DNA of 34,955 bases from Candidatus Parcubacteria bacterium (GTDB lineage Bacteria; Patescibacteriota; Saccharimonadia; Saccharimonadales; 2-12-FULL-41-12), in NCBI GenBank assembly GCA_019347895.1, contig JAHWKM010000013.1:1-34955 (forward strand), written 5' to 3'. The translations under genes were made by a program, and so were the position numbers. The notes under the pieces were generated by a model, which searched no databases, had not been told where the DNA came from, and saw nothing but the letters and a program-made list of their open reading frames with translations. Below are positions 22,117 to 29,975 of this stretch, piece by piece (the first letter of the stretch is position 1; the number at the start of each line of letters is the position of its first letter).

Positions 22117-22329
22117 TTATTTTTTATTCAATGCTTTTAGCGCTGGACGGTATCGTTCAATAGCTTGTTTCGTCCAGTCTTTGAGCTCGTGCGCATTGTT
22201 TGTGCTGGGCGGGGAAATCTCAAACACAATTTTGGAGCGCTTTACTACGGTGAAGCGCTCGCCTTTTTGAGCGCGCTCGGCGATCTGGCTGGCGTTTTGC
22301 CTGAGTTCTTTGAGCCCGATTATAGTCAT
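22117..22329 (-). CDS. phd: Phd/YefM-type antitoxin
   Basis: 70 residues. The N-terminal DNA-binding fold reads MTIIGLKELRQNASQIAERA followed by QKGERFTVVKRSKIVFEI; the C-terminal 25 residues (TKQAIERYRPALKAL) form the helix that would wrap the Doc toxin. Such proteins repress their own promoter, with Doc as co-repressor at low ratio. The promoter just upstream carries clear repeat half-sites. GGAAT before the ATG gives a modest ribosome binding site. Confidence 0.9.
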   Translation of the reverse strand: MTIIGLKELRQNASQIAERAQKGERFTVVKRSKIVFEISPPSTNNAHELKDWTKQAIERYRPALKALNKK

Positions 22330-22335
22330 ATTATT

Positions 22336-22382
22336 CCTTTAAGTTACCCTTAAAGTATACTTAAAGGTATTACTATAGTCAA
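22336..22382 (-). promoter_or_regulatory. phd-doc promoter with overlapping operator half-sites
   Basis: On the minus strand TTGACT (22377-22382), 17 nt, TATACT (22354-22359). Around it lie CCTTTAAG (22336-22343) and its exact inverse CTTAAAGG (22360-22367), plus CCTTAAAG (22348-22355): three related half-sites spaced about one helical turn, covering the -10 box and leader. This fits a Phd-Doc operator. Confidence 0.7.
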
Positions 22383-22461
22383 TGCAACAGAGTGCCCAGT
22401 TCCAACCGAGCTCTGAATGCGACTCCTTAAGTTATGTACGTGGACATAGATAAGCATAGTA

Positions 22462-22490
22462 TTGACATTTATAAAAAAATTACATACAAT
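22462..22490 (+). promoter_or_regulatory. Promoter of the RHH-PIN pair, leaderless start
   Basis: TTGACA (22462-22467), exactly 17 nt, TACAAT (22485-22490), then only 6 nt to the ATG at 22497. An upstream in-frame ATG at 22434 lies before the promoter and would not be transcribed from it. Confidence 0.7.
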
Positions 22491-22496
22491 CTTTGT

Positions 22497-22751
22497 ATGA
22501 ATACGAAGATATTTAATGTTTCAATGCCAGAGAATCTTGTCAAAAAAATTGACAAGCAATCACGCTCAAGCGGCAGCAACCGGAGTGATTTTATACGTCA
22601 AGCCGTTCGCAGGCAGCTAGCTATAATCGAGCAGTGGCAGGCGGTGTCAGCGTCAGCACGCAAAAACTATTCGGGCAAGCAATTAAGCGAAAAACAGGTT
22701 GCCGATATTGTCCGCAAAGATAGAGCTGGTCAGACAAAAAACAAAAAATGA
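22497..22751 (+). CDS. Ribbon-helix-helix antitoxin
   Basis: 84 residues, starting MNTKIFNVSMPENLVKKIDK: one beta strand (KIFNVSMP) and two helices (ENLVKKIDKQSRSSGSNRSD, FIRQAVRRQLAII) of the CopG/MetJ-type RHH fold, which dimerises to bind DNA. The C-terminal part would bind the PIN toxin. The start follows from the promoter 6 nt upstream and lacks a ribosome binding site. Overlaps the PIN gene as ATGA. Confidence 0.85.
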   Translation: MNTKIFNVSMPENLVKKIDKQSRSSGSNRSDFIRQAVRRQLAIIEQWQAVSASARKNYSGKQLSEKQVADIVRKDRAGQTKNKK

Positions 22752-23152
22752 AACGAGCCGTGCTCGATACTAATGTGATTATTTCGGCTTTGTTGTTTGG
22801 CGGTCTCCCAGAAAAAGTTGTGGTCCAGGTTCTAGCAGGGGACCACATCAGCGTTACATCACCATTTATTATTGAAGAAACAAGCAGAATTTTGCGTGAC
22901 AAATTTAATGTAGCGCCAGGAACTTTAAAAATGTTGGAACAGCTGCTGTCTATATCGGAAATCCAGTATTTTCAGCCGTTCCTGACTGTTATAGAAGATG
23001 ATCCGGACAATCGGGTTTTGGAAACAGCCGTCCATGGAAAGGCTGACTACACAGTAACGGGAGATAAATTACTGCTTGAGCTTAAGTGCTATGGATCGAT
23101 AAAAATAATCTCTCCTGCCGACTTTCCGGCACTTAATAGCCCCTCTCAATAG
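22748..23152 (+). CDS. PIN-domain toxin (putative ribonuclease)
   Basis: 134 residues of the PIN_3/COG1569 group of putative toxins. Acidic metal-binding residues are in place: Asp7 (AVLDTNVIISALL), Glu43/44 (PFIIEETSRIL), Asp87 (EDDPDNRVLETA) and Asp106 (YTVTGDKLLLEL). PIN toxins of this kind cleave RNA. It follows the RHH antitoxin with a 4-nt overlap and is closed by a hairpin terminator, so it is a self-contained two-gene unit. Confidence 0.88.
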   Translation: MKRAVLDTNVIISALLFGGLPEKVVVQVLAGDHISVTSPFIIEETSRILRDKFNVAPGTLKMLEQLLSISEIQYFQPFLTVIEDDPDNRVLETAVHGKADYTVTGDKLLLELKCYGSIKIISPADFPALNSPSQ

Positions 23153-23158
23153 TTCGGA

Positions 23159-23184
23159 ATTTCCAGGTATCTGGAAATAATTTT
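23159..23184 (+). terminator. Intrinsic terminator after the PIN toxin gene
   Basis: ATTTCCAG (23159-23166) and CTGGAAAT (23171-23178) make an 8-bp stem with a 4-nt loop, followed by AATTTTT. Confidence 0.6.
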
Positions 23185-23292
23185 TGAGGAGAAAGTTTAC
23201 GTAATTATATTTGACGATAAGCTAGGAAAGTAGCATCATAAGTACAGTTCTAGACTTGTCTAGGTTGTCTGGATTAAGGAGTTGGATTATTC

Positions 23293-24273
23293 ATGGATAT
23301 CGAGGGTGCAGTTAGGGCGGTTGAAGCATTGCGTCAAACAATGGAGCCTGAAGAACAAAAAATTATTGATGCGGAAATGTGTCGTCTGGGCGTAGTTAGT
23401 GAGGCAGCCGGCTCGATTGCCGCTGCTGAGGAAGCTGAAACTGCAGAAATAGAGTTTGAAGAGCAACTAGAGAATTTCCTTAACCCGACGATCGCCATTG
23501 AAGCAGAACAACAAGTAGGAGCAAAACAACAACTTGAACTCATGAAGAGCTTCTGGGCTAGATTAGGGTATCAAGTGCCGGCTCTGGATACGGAACAGCG
23601 CGCGGAGGAGTTGGAAGAAGCTATTGCTGAGAACCCTCACCTGCGAATTATCCCGCACCCCCTACTTAACCATGAGGGCCATTGCGGGATCGCAGAAGCT
23701 GCTAAAACTTACTTTCGTAGGAACCAATTTGATCCCGACTACCACCCGCTCTGGGCACCGGACACAGGCGAGCTTTACGGCTACGGCGAATTAATTATTG
23801 ATCCTGATAATGTCATAGAGTCTGATAAGCGTTACAGCATGGGTTATCAATACGGGGATGCAGTAATTATAGGCCAAAGAGAGTGGGCCGAGGCTATGAT
23901 AGAAGCCGGAAAAGCGGTCGAAGCCGAAGATGGCACGGTCTGGCTATTCCCAGTTACGGATGTGCGAAGTAAGAGTGAGCGTATCTATGATGAGACCGGT
24001 AAACCTCGCGAGGAAGATACGCAGGGAGCCTTAATTGCCAGGCAGTTGCTCTACCAAGCTAATGGTACGCCAAATAGTGACAGGGTTGATTTTGCTACTA
24101 ATGAAGCCGTCTATGAATTATATGAAAACGGCGATAAAAAGCTCCAGTGCCTCGTGAGCGTGCGCTGGGATCCGGTCGATCTTCGAGTGATTTTGCAATT
24201 ACGGTACCCCGACAAATGGCACGACCCCTTGCTCGGTGCAAAGGATGAGACATATCCACAGGTTACAGAATAG
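23293..24273 (+). CDS. Acidic protein of unknown function (326 aa)
   Basis: No family recognised. The N-terminal ~85 residues are Glu/Ala-rich and probably coiled coil (SIAAAEEAETAEIEFEEQLE). A possible globular part follows with RIIPHPLLNHEGHCGIAEAA, YHPLWAPDTGELYGYGELII and YQYGDAVIIGQREWAEAMIE, and the C-terminus holds CLVSVRWDPVDLRVILQLRY. His and Glu in NHEGHCG might bind a metal, but this is only a visual hint. No signal peptide or membrane span. AAGGAG lies 11 nt before the ATG. A small inverted repeat (CTAGA/TCTAG, 23250-23263) precedes it. The protein-like composition across the full length makes it a real gene. Confidence 0.7.
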   Translation: MDIEGAVRAVEALRQTMEPEEQKIIDAEMCRLGVVSEAAGSIAAAEEAETAEIEFEEQLENFLNPTIAIEAEQQVGAKQQLELMKSFWARLGYQVPALDTEQRAEELEEAIAENPHLRIIPHPLLNHEGHCGIAEAAKTYFRRNQFDPDYHPLWAPDTGELYGYGELIIDPDNVIESDKRYSMGYQYGDAVIIGQREWAEAMIEAGKAVEAEDGTVWLFPVTDVRSKSERIYDETGKPREEDTQGALIARQLLYQANGTPNSDRVDFATNEAVYELYENGDKKLQCLVSVRWDPVDLRVILQLRYPDKWHDPLLGAKDETYPQVTE

Positions 24274-24340
24274 TTTTTTTAAAAAAACTTGCAAAAACTT
24301 GACGCTTATGCTTGCATTCTTGTCTCATTAGTGGTAAATT
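24272..24340 (+). promoter_or_regulatory. A/T palindrome and promoter before the 390-aa gene
   Basis: An 18-bp perfect palindrome, AGTTTTTTT/AAAAAAACT (24272-24289), overlaps the previous stop and could terminate in either direction. It is followed by TTGCAT (24312-24317), 17 nt, TAAATT (24335-24340), a plausible promoter about 34 nt before the ATG, which has a GAGGA ribosome binding site. Confidence 0.45.
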
Positions 24341-24373
24341 AAAAACCTATCAAGTTGAGTTGAGGAAATTATT

Positions 24374-25546
24374 ATGCCACCACAAGGAAGATTAAGTGAA
24401 ATAGCACTAGAAATTGGAGAACGATTAGGTGCAGGACCTGAACAAACTGGGGCTCCAGGGGGACTTGTTTATTCCGCCCCTGACGAAACTGCTGGCTTTG
24501 ATCCGAATTCAGAGGCAGAAAAATCTGGTGCAACGGATGTATCTAGCCAAGCCGGCGCCTTCGCGTTGGCAGATGCCGCTTCAGAAGCAGCGGGAAGAGG
24601 CGCTGGAATAAGAGAAATAACTAGCCGTGAAAATGGAGGCGGAGATTTGGAAGGTGATGCAAGCGCTCCTGGCGGCAACAGGTATACGCCAAGCAGACAA
24701 GGCGTGTTTTCAGAGCTTGGATATTGGATAAAAGGGACGAAACTTGGCAAGGCAGCGACAGCCCTTACTGCGGTGGGCGTTTTTTCTCCTGCTGTTGGAA
24801 CTGCTATTGCCGGCTCTCCAAGCGCAGAACAGGCTCAATTCCGTTCCTCATTAAAGAGTCCTGCTAACCCATTTCAAATATTTAGGCAGCGGATGGCTCA
24901 GATAAATCCTCGACCAGGGACAGGAGTTGCTACAGAAGGCTCATACGTGGAAAATGCTTTGGGCGACTGCGAAGGAATCGGTGGAATTAAGAAGTTCTAC
25001 GTAAATGTTAACGACCGTTATCGCAATAGAGTTACGGTGAATGTAATCAGAGAAAAGATGGGATATTCGCAAAGAATTACTGATCAGCCAGTCGGATATT
25101 TAAACATGGCCTGTGATAACGTGGAACAAACCAAACAGCGCCTAGAAGTTTGGACTCCGGCAAAGGATAAAAGCGCCGAAAGCGCCGTAAACGGCTTAAA
25201 AAGAGTTTACGGCGGTTTGTCGAGCCGAAAGCTGCCGCAACATCCAGAATATGTAGTTGATAATTGGGCCAGCTCAAAATCGGGCAACGTACCGCCGACA
25301 GAACACAGAAATACCCGCACGATTTTTACCGATAAAAAATTCACAAACGAAGCCTTAAAAGACGGTGAGCTTGTCGTAGCCTTAGTGAGTGAGAGCCACG
25401 CTACCCCGGCTGTGCTAACTTATTTTGGTGCGGAAAAAGGACAAAATGGCGAAGGCTCAAAGGCAATATTGTTTACGAAACCAGTTCGTACAAATGAAAT
25501 AGTACCTCGGGCAAACCACCACGATGCGATACTTCTTGAGCCTTAA
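24374..25546 (+). CDS. Membrane-anchored protein of unknown function (390 aa)
   Basis: No family recognised. Residues 1-115 are low complexity and Gly/Ala/Glu-rich, probably a cytoplasmic disordered tail. A hydrophobic segment of about 123-147 (LGKAATALTAVGVFSPAVGTA) could be a membrane anchor, placing the C-terminal 240 residues outside. That part begins with a Pro-rich stretch and has a globular look, with two Cys (in GDCEGIGG and MACDNVE) and KFYVNVNDRYRNRVTVNVIR strands. The end, DGELVVALVSESHATPAVLT then NHHDAILLEP, is beta-rich. It has its own promoter and a good ribosome binding site. Probably a lineage-specific surface protein. Confidence 0.7.
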   Translation: MPPQGRLSEIALEIGERLGAGPEQTGAPGGLVYSAPDETAGFDPNSEAEKSGATDVSSQAGAFALADAASEAAGRGAGIREITSRENGGGDLEGDASAPGGNRYTPSRQGVFSELGYWIKGTKLGKAATALTAVGVFSPAVGTAIAGSPSAEQAQFRSSLKSPANPFQIFRQRMAQINPRPGTGVATEGSYVENALGDCEGIGGIKKFYVNVNDRYRNRVTVNVIREKMGYSQRITDQPVGYLNMACDNVEQTKQRLEVWTPAKDKSAESAVNGLKRVYGGLSSRKLPQHPEYVVDNWASSKSGNVPPTEHRNTRTIFTDKKFTNEALKDGELVVALVSESHATPAVLTYFGAEKGQNGEGSKAILFTKPVRTNEIVPRANHHDAILLEP

Positions 25547-25677
25547 ACACCTGGTATAAGCAGAGCCATTAATTAATCCATATCTATTTTTAAGTAGACA
25601 AAGGGTTGTTGGTCAAGTAGTATTATTTACGTAAGCTTTAGCGCGATACTAAATAAGTTTCGGCAGCTCAAAATTGC

Positions 25678-25683
25678 TATAAA
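25678..25683 (+). promoter_or_regulatory. -10 box of the pilus-locus signal-anchor gene, leaderless start
   Basis: TGC directly before TATAAA makes an extended -10; the ATG follows after 5 nt. No -35 or Shine-Dalgarno is evident. Confidence 0.5.
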
Positions 25684-25688
25684 TAGCT

Positions 25689-26177
25689 ATGAAAATGAAT
25701 ATAGTAAAAACGAAAAATAAAATAGAGCTATTGCTTAAGAGGCTTAGGTTTAGAAAAATACTGCTAGTGGTTGTTTTACTGCTTTTAATCGCGTTGGCCG
25801 CGGTCGCTATAATTTCATTCAAGTCCAATAAAGATAATCAAACCGGTTTCAAATGCATCGAGTTTGAACGGCAAACCCGGGAGCTTATAGGCCAGGGTCC
25901 TGATAAAACTCAGGAATTGTTAGAAGTTTATAAAAACAATTACAATTACTGTGACGTAAAAAGCTTGCCAACAAGCGACTTAAGTCCCAAGAGCAGAGTT
26001 GAGTTGTATAGAAGGGTTTCAATAAGTGCTTTATCCCAGGGCGACAGCGAACTTTCAAAAGAAATCGCTAAACGCGGGCTTCAAGCCTACGAAAATTTAA
26101 CCCCCGAAGAAAAACAACGCCTGGAAAACTCATTGATTATTATCGATTTACAGGAACTTGAAAAGGGAAAATACTAA
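25689..26177 (+). CDS. Signal-anchored helical protein at the pilus locus
   Basis: 162 residues. A basic N-terminus (KKLRFRK-like) precedes one strong membrane helix, 24-43 (ILLVVVLLLLIALAAVAII). The outer part is helical with two Cys (FKCIEFE and YNYCDVKS) that could pair. The segments ELYRRVSISALSQGDSELSK and RGLQAYENLTPEEKQRLENS resemble a TPR-type helical hairpin, though this is not certain. No family recognised. The gene is 5 nt upstream of the large secreted protein, in one operon with it. Confidence 0.75.
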   Translation: MKMNIVKTKNKIELLLKRLRFRKILLVVVLLLLIALAAVAIISFKSNKDNQTGFKCIEFERQTRELIGQGPDKTQELLEVYKNNYNYCDVKSLPTSDLSPKSRVELYRRVSISALSQGDSELSKEIAKRGLQAYENLTPEEKQRLENSLIIIDLQELEKGKY

Positions 26178-26182
26178 AAATT

Positions 26183-29100
26183 ATGAAACGAATATTTAAA
26201 AATAAATTTATGCTGGCCGGGGTTCTTGCATTTAGCCTTAGTTTTTCGTACATACAATTTATAGATGCTCCCGTAGTTAAAGCGGGTTATCAAGATGAGG
26301 CTAGGGCCGCTTATAATTTAATGCCAAACAGGCTTCCAAGCGGCCAGTACCGACTTCTTAAAAATTCTGATAATTCATTCGCCAGTACTGAGTACTGTCG
26401 AACTAACCCGGACTCATGTTATGCCAGCGCACCGTATGATAGTGCGGCGGGCAGCACTAACCACCAGTATATGACCGTGGCTGGAACCGACAATATTAAC
26501 GATTTGGGTGGCGGACAATCTTCTTCGGCATATAAATATGCTTACGTTGCCGTCTATGCCGGGGATAAAGCTGATAAGGATCTGTCCTTTATTTTTGTGG
26601 ATCGTCGTCGCAATCTAGATTGTGAGACAGCATTAAAGCTAACATATTTTACCAATAGCCCTACGGAAGCCGGTGCCCAAACAGCCTATGTTAGAAATCC
26701 TTCGGGCAGTTGCGGAACTAGCGTTATACCCACTAACCAACTTGGAACCCCCAGACCATTCCCGCAGGCCAAACTCGCGCCTTTAAGCTACAAAGACCAG
26801 AGCGGGCTGGATCAATGGACGGGACTTTATAAGGGCTATGTTAAGATTGAACTAGCTGAGAATTTTGTTTCTCAAGCTAGCTTTACCGTGGGAGCCCCGA
26901 ACGGCGGCAGGCTTGGGTATAAGGCTGATTCATGGCTTAACATGTACCCGACGGCTATAGCCGATCGACATACTATGATTTTTCGATGGCGTCCTCCGTG
27001 CAATGCCACAGAAAATACTGATATATATTTTGATGATGGCGATGAAGGCACATCCGCACAGCCCAATAATGCCCTGTTAAGAGTAATAGAACAAATTCCA
27101 AGTTCATCTAATCCAGAAAATCCAGCGGCATCTTCGAACAGGACTGAAGTAGCCCGCAGGGAAAATGTTACCTCCGCGTTTTTTTCTATCTCGAATACTG
27201 GCGGCCGGTCTTACAGTGCTGAATTCAGTAATATAAACGGTGGTAATGGCATAGGTTTTACATTTCCCTATGATAGCGGGGATTTTTATATTCCCTGTCC
27301 GCCGCCACCGCCACCACCAGGCGCGGATGCTGCTGATTGCAATACCTATCGGAAAAACTTGGTAAGGGATGGTAACCTGGGAGCGGCCTTTTATAGGTTC
27401 ACCGTTTATTCTGGAAACGCCGGCACTGAATACAGGGCTTCAGGGCCGGCAAACGGGTCGCGGAGAAGTACGGATTCAGGCAGAACCGGCTGGGCAACCT
27501 ATAACCAGGCGCCGGTTTATCAAACCGGGTGGTGGAACAACGGTTACAAAGATGTGCCAGACTCGATTCAAAACAGTGCTAACGAAAGAGAAATAAAGGT
27601 AGGCCAAGCAGGCTCCGACAGCTTAAGCAGCTATAGTCCAGGCGCTAACCCTTATGATCATAATATTAACTTTCCGGAGCCGATGGGTCCGGACTGGGTA
27701 GTTTATCTGGAAAAATGGGACCATAGCGCCGACAGAAATAATAACGGTTCGGCTGAGTGGGAATACCGTTATGTCAAATACACCTATGCCGACTGCTACC
27801 AAGCAGCTTGCGATGTGTTAGTTCAAAACAGTAGTGGTCTGCCTGCCAATAGTGTCAAAGGCGGGCAAGTTTACGACACTGCTATTCGTATCTATAACAC
27901 CGGCCGGGATACCTTGCCCGTCACTAGCAGGGGTGCCGGGCTCTCCGGTACAGTGCCACCCGGTAACAGCTGGCCTGCCGGTCCACGTTATGCTTCGGCT
28001 GGTATAGGGCCGCCGACTGACAGAGCCAATCCGGCAACCTGGCCGTACGTCGACATACCTATGCCGAAGCAGACTGCACCGGCTAGCGTTACTACTTTTA
28101 ACTTGAGTGCTTATCCTGATTATTATGGCTTATTTGTCCTAGGGCCCAATTGTTCGAAAGCTGTAAATGTTTATATGCAGTTTAACATTACCCCTATTGC
28201 TTACATTAATAGTGGCGGGATGGACAGTGAAGATCCTCGTGAAATTACCTACACTACTGGCGGTAATAACACCGGCTGGACGGTAACGGTCGATAAATGG
28301 AACGGGAAATTGATAAGAAAGCGTGCCGGTACAGTAGATACCACGCTGAAAACAACCTATGACGGTCCATATAGTTTTGAGAATGTATCTGAGACAAGAA
28401 CTTATGGCTCATCATCGGTGCCACTAGTACCTGGTACCCTCCAGCCCGGCGACAAAGTTTGTGCCTATTCATATATAACCCCTACCGACGGTTGGGTTGG
28501 TCCGGGGGGTGATAAACGTCTGACATCAACAAAAGGTCCGCCTCAAAACCCGGCTGAAGATCCTTGCGAAACCATCTACGACAGGCCGTACCTGCGGACT
28601 TACGGGGCGGATGTGATGGCTGGCGGCGGTTTCGCCTCAGGCGGAGTCTGTAATAGCAGTGGTTCTTCGGGCATCTTTGGTTACAGGTCTACCCAGTCTG
28701 ACCGCGGGGGATCTGGAGCGCAGTTTGCGGCCTTGGCTTTAGGATCGATTGACGGCTTTATGACAGCTAGCTTACGCACATCTGTTCCAAAAGAGCCTAA
28801 CGGCCTGACTATCGCCAATACACCTTCGCTTGGTGGCTACAACGGAGCGATTTGCGCTACTGACTTCTTCAATGAAAAAAAATATGAAGTAGGCCAGAAT
28901 CGAAAAAATTCACCTGCTACATCACTTGAGATAAAAAACAATAACCTGGAAAATGAAAAGCAAACTGTATTCAATGACGGGGGTGGTATCTCCGGATTTG
29001 AATTAACAATAAATGAGAATGGAAGCACTACTTTTAATAACCGGCACACCGTATTTGTAGACGGAGACGTGGTAATAAAAAATAATATAAAACTTAAAGA

Positions 29101-29566
29101 TGATTTTGACGACCCGCTGCTAGCGCCGGCCTTCGCGCTGGTTGTCCGCGGCAACATATATATACAAGGCAATGTAGATCGACTTGACGGGATGTATGTC
29201 GCCCAAAAAAGGCTTAATGACACCGGCGGTACAATTTTCACTTGCTCAAACGACGATACTCCGTATGACCCTAATGGCCCCAGCGATGCGGCTATGCTTG
29301 CTGCTTGCTCAAAACAGTTGAAGGTCAACGGCATGTTTGTAGCCGACACTGTTAAATTACTGCGAACTATTTACTCCCTGCGCGATTCGTTCATAGACGA
29401 GCGCAGCGCAACGCCTTGCACCCCGTCCGTGCGTAATAAATTGAATTCGTGCGCCGCCGAAGTATTCAACTTCATCCCCGAGATTTTCTTATCACCGCCG
29501 CCTTTCTATGAAGCACCGCCAAAACCGTCCCTTGATTCATACGAAACCTTGCCGCCAATTCTGTAG
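26183..29566 (+). CDS. Very large secreted surface protein of the pilus locus (1127 aa)
   Basis: Signal peptide at 1-34 (basic MKRIFKNKF, hydrophobic LAGVLAFSLSFSYI, cleavage after VKA). The mature protein is Tyr/Asn/Gly/Ser-rich and beta-type with many Cys, split by a PPPPPPPG hinge near residue 375. The middle part (about 540-830) resembles repeated beta-sandwich domains with lone-spaced Cys. Residues about 950-1010 (TVFVDGDVVIKNNIKLKDDF, FALVVRGNIYIQGNVDRLDG) look like a short beta-solenoid, as seen at the ends of CPR pilus-associated proteins. It ends in a Pro-rich PPPFYEAPPKPSLDSYETLP tail. No sortase motif. It is probably an adhesin or pilus-tip/surface component, by position before pilMNO and by architecture; no named family is claimed. 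Confidence 0.75.
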   Translation: MKRIFKNKFMLAGVLAFSLSFSYIQFIDAPVVKAGYQDEARAAYNLMPNRLPSGQYRLLKNSDNSFASTEYCRTNPDSCYASAPYDSAAGSTNHQYMTVAGTDNINDLGGGQSSSAYKYAYVAVYAGDKADKDLSFIFVDRRRNLDCETALKLTYFTNSPTEAGAQTAYVRNPSGSCGTSVIPTNQLGTPRPFPQAKLAPLSYKDQSGLDQWTGLYKGYVKIELAENFVSQASFTVGAPNGGRLGYKADSWLNMYPTAIADRHTMIFRWRPPCNATENTDIYFDDGDEGTSAQPNNALLRVIEQIPSSSNPENPAASSNRTEVARRENVTSAFFSISNTGGRSYSAEFSNINGGNGIGFTFPYDSGDFYIPCPPPPPPPGADAADCNTYRKNLVRDGNLGAAFYRFTVYSGNAGTEYRASGPANGSRRSTDSGRTGWATYNQAPVYQTGWWNNGYKDVPDSIQNSANEREIKVGQAGSDSLSSYSPGANPYDHNINFPEPMGPDWVVYLEKWDHSADRNNNGSAEWEYRYVKYTYADCYQAACDVLVQNSSGLPANSVKGGQVYDTAIRIYNTGRDTLPVTSRGAGLSGTVPPGNSWPAGPRYASAGIGPPTDRANPATWPYVDIPMPKQTAPASVTTFNLSAYPDYYGLFVLGPNCSKAVNVYMQFNITPIAYINSGGMDSEDPREITYTTGGNNTGWTVTVDKWNGKLIRKRAGTVDTTLKTTYDGPYSFENVSETRTYGSSSVPLVPGTLQPGDKVCAYSYITPTDGWVGPGGDKRLTSTKGPPQNPAEDPCETIYDRPYLRTYGADVMAGGGFASGGVCNSSGSSGIFGYRSTQSDRGGSGAQFAALALGSIDGFMTASLRTSVPKEPNGLTIANTPSLGGYNGAICATDFFNEKKYEVGQNRKNSPATSLEIKNNNLENEKQTVFNDGGGISGFELTINENGSTTFNNRHTVFVDGDVVIKNNIKLKDDFDDPLLAPAFALVVRGNIYIQGNVDRLDGMYVAQKRLNDTGGTIFTCSNDDTPYDPNGPSDAAMLAACSKQLKVNGMFVADTVKLLRTIYSLRDSFIDERSATPCTPSVRNKLNSCAAEVFNFIPEIFLSPPPFYEAPPKPSLDSYETLPPIL

Positions 29567-29975
29567 GGGAAATGACGCGAACTACGTCCGCTCAGTAGTA
29601 AGTAGCATGTAGCAAGAAGTAAGCATGAAATGGGAGGCTTGAACATTGAGATTGAGCATTGAATAAGTTATGGATAAACAAGGAAGTGTCCAAAGTTCCA
29701 GTGGGAGCAAGCCACAATCCAGACCCTAGGGTTCAGCAAATCACATCAATATTAGACTATAAATTCCCGTTTGCGAGGCCCGGCCTTGCAAATCCGGAAA
29801 CTTGACCATTGAACATTTGGCCTTAAAACCATTTAAAAAAACCTCTTGTAATTTTTGTTTATGCTTATGCTATACTTTATTTAAGTACTCTAGCAATGTA
29901 GTACGCAAGGATCGGATGATGCTAGAAATAATAAATAGAAACAAAATTATAAGAAACGGATTATAAGGCCAATAA
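29567..29975 (+). promoter_or_regulatory. 409-bp spacer with the pilM promoter and degenerate repeats
   Basis: No gene of useful size. The first half holds low-complexity words: AGTAAGTAGCATGTAGCAAG (about 29597-29618), and GAACATTGAGATTGAGCATT (about 29641-29662) with a partner GACCATTGAACATT near 29803. The second half has an extended -10, TGC-TATACT (29868-29876), with TTGTAA (29846-29851) as a weak -35 at long spacing. A ~90-nt leader follows, and AAGG 8 nt before the pilM ATG. Confidence 0.5.

Noticed and set aside
22434-22496. ATG at 22434 as the start of the RHH antitoxin
   Set aside because: It lies upstream of a near-consensus promoter (22462-22490), and the extra residues do not fit the RHH fold, which begins at 22497.
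24252-24260. ATATCCACA near the end of the 326-aa gene as a DnaA box
   Set aside because: It has a mismatch to the box, stands alone and lies inside a coding sequence.
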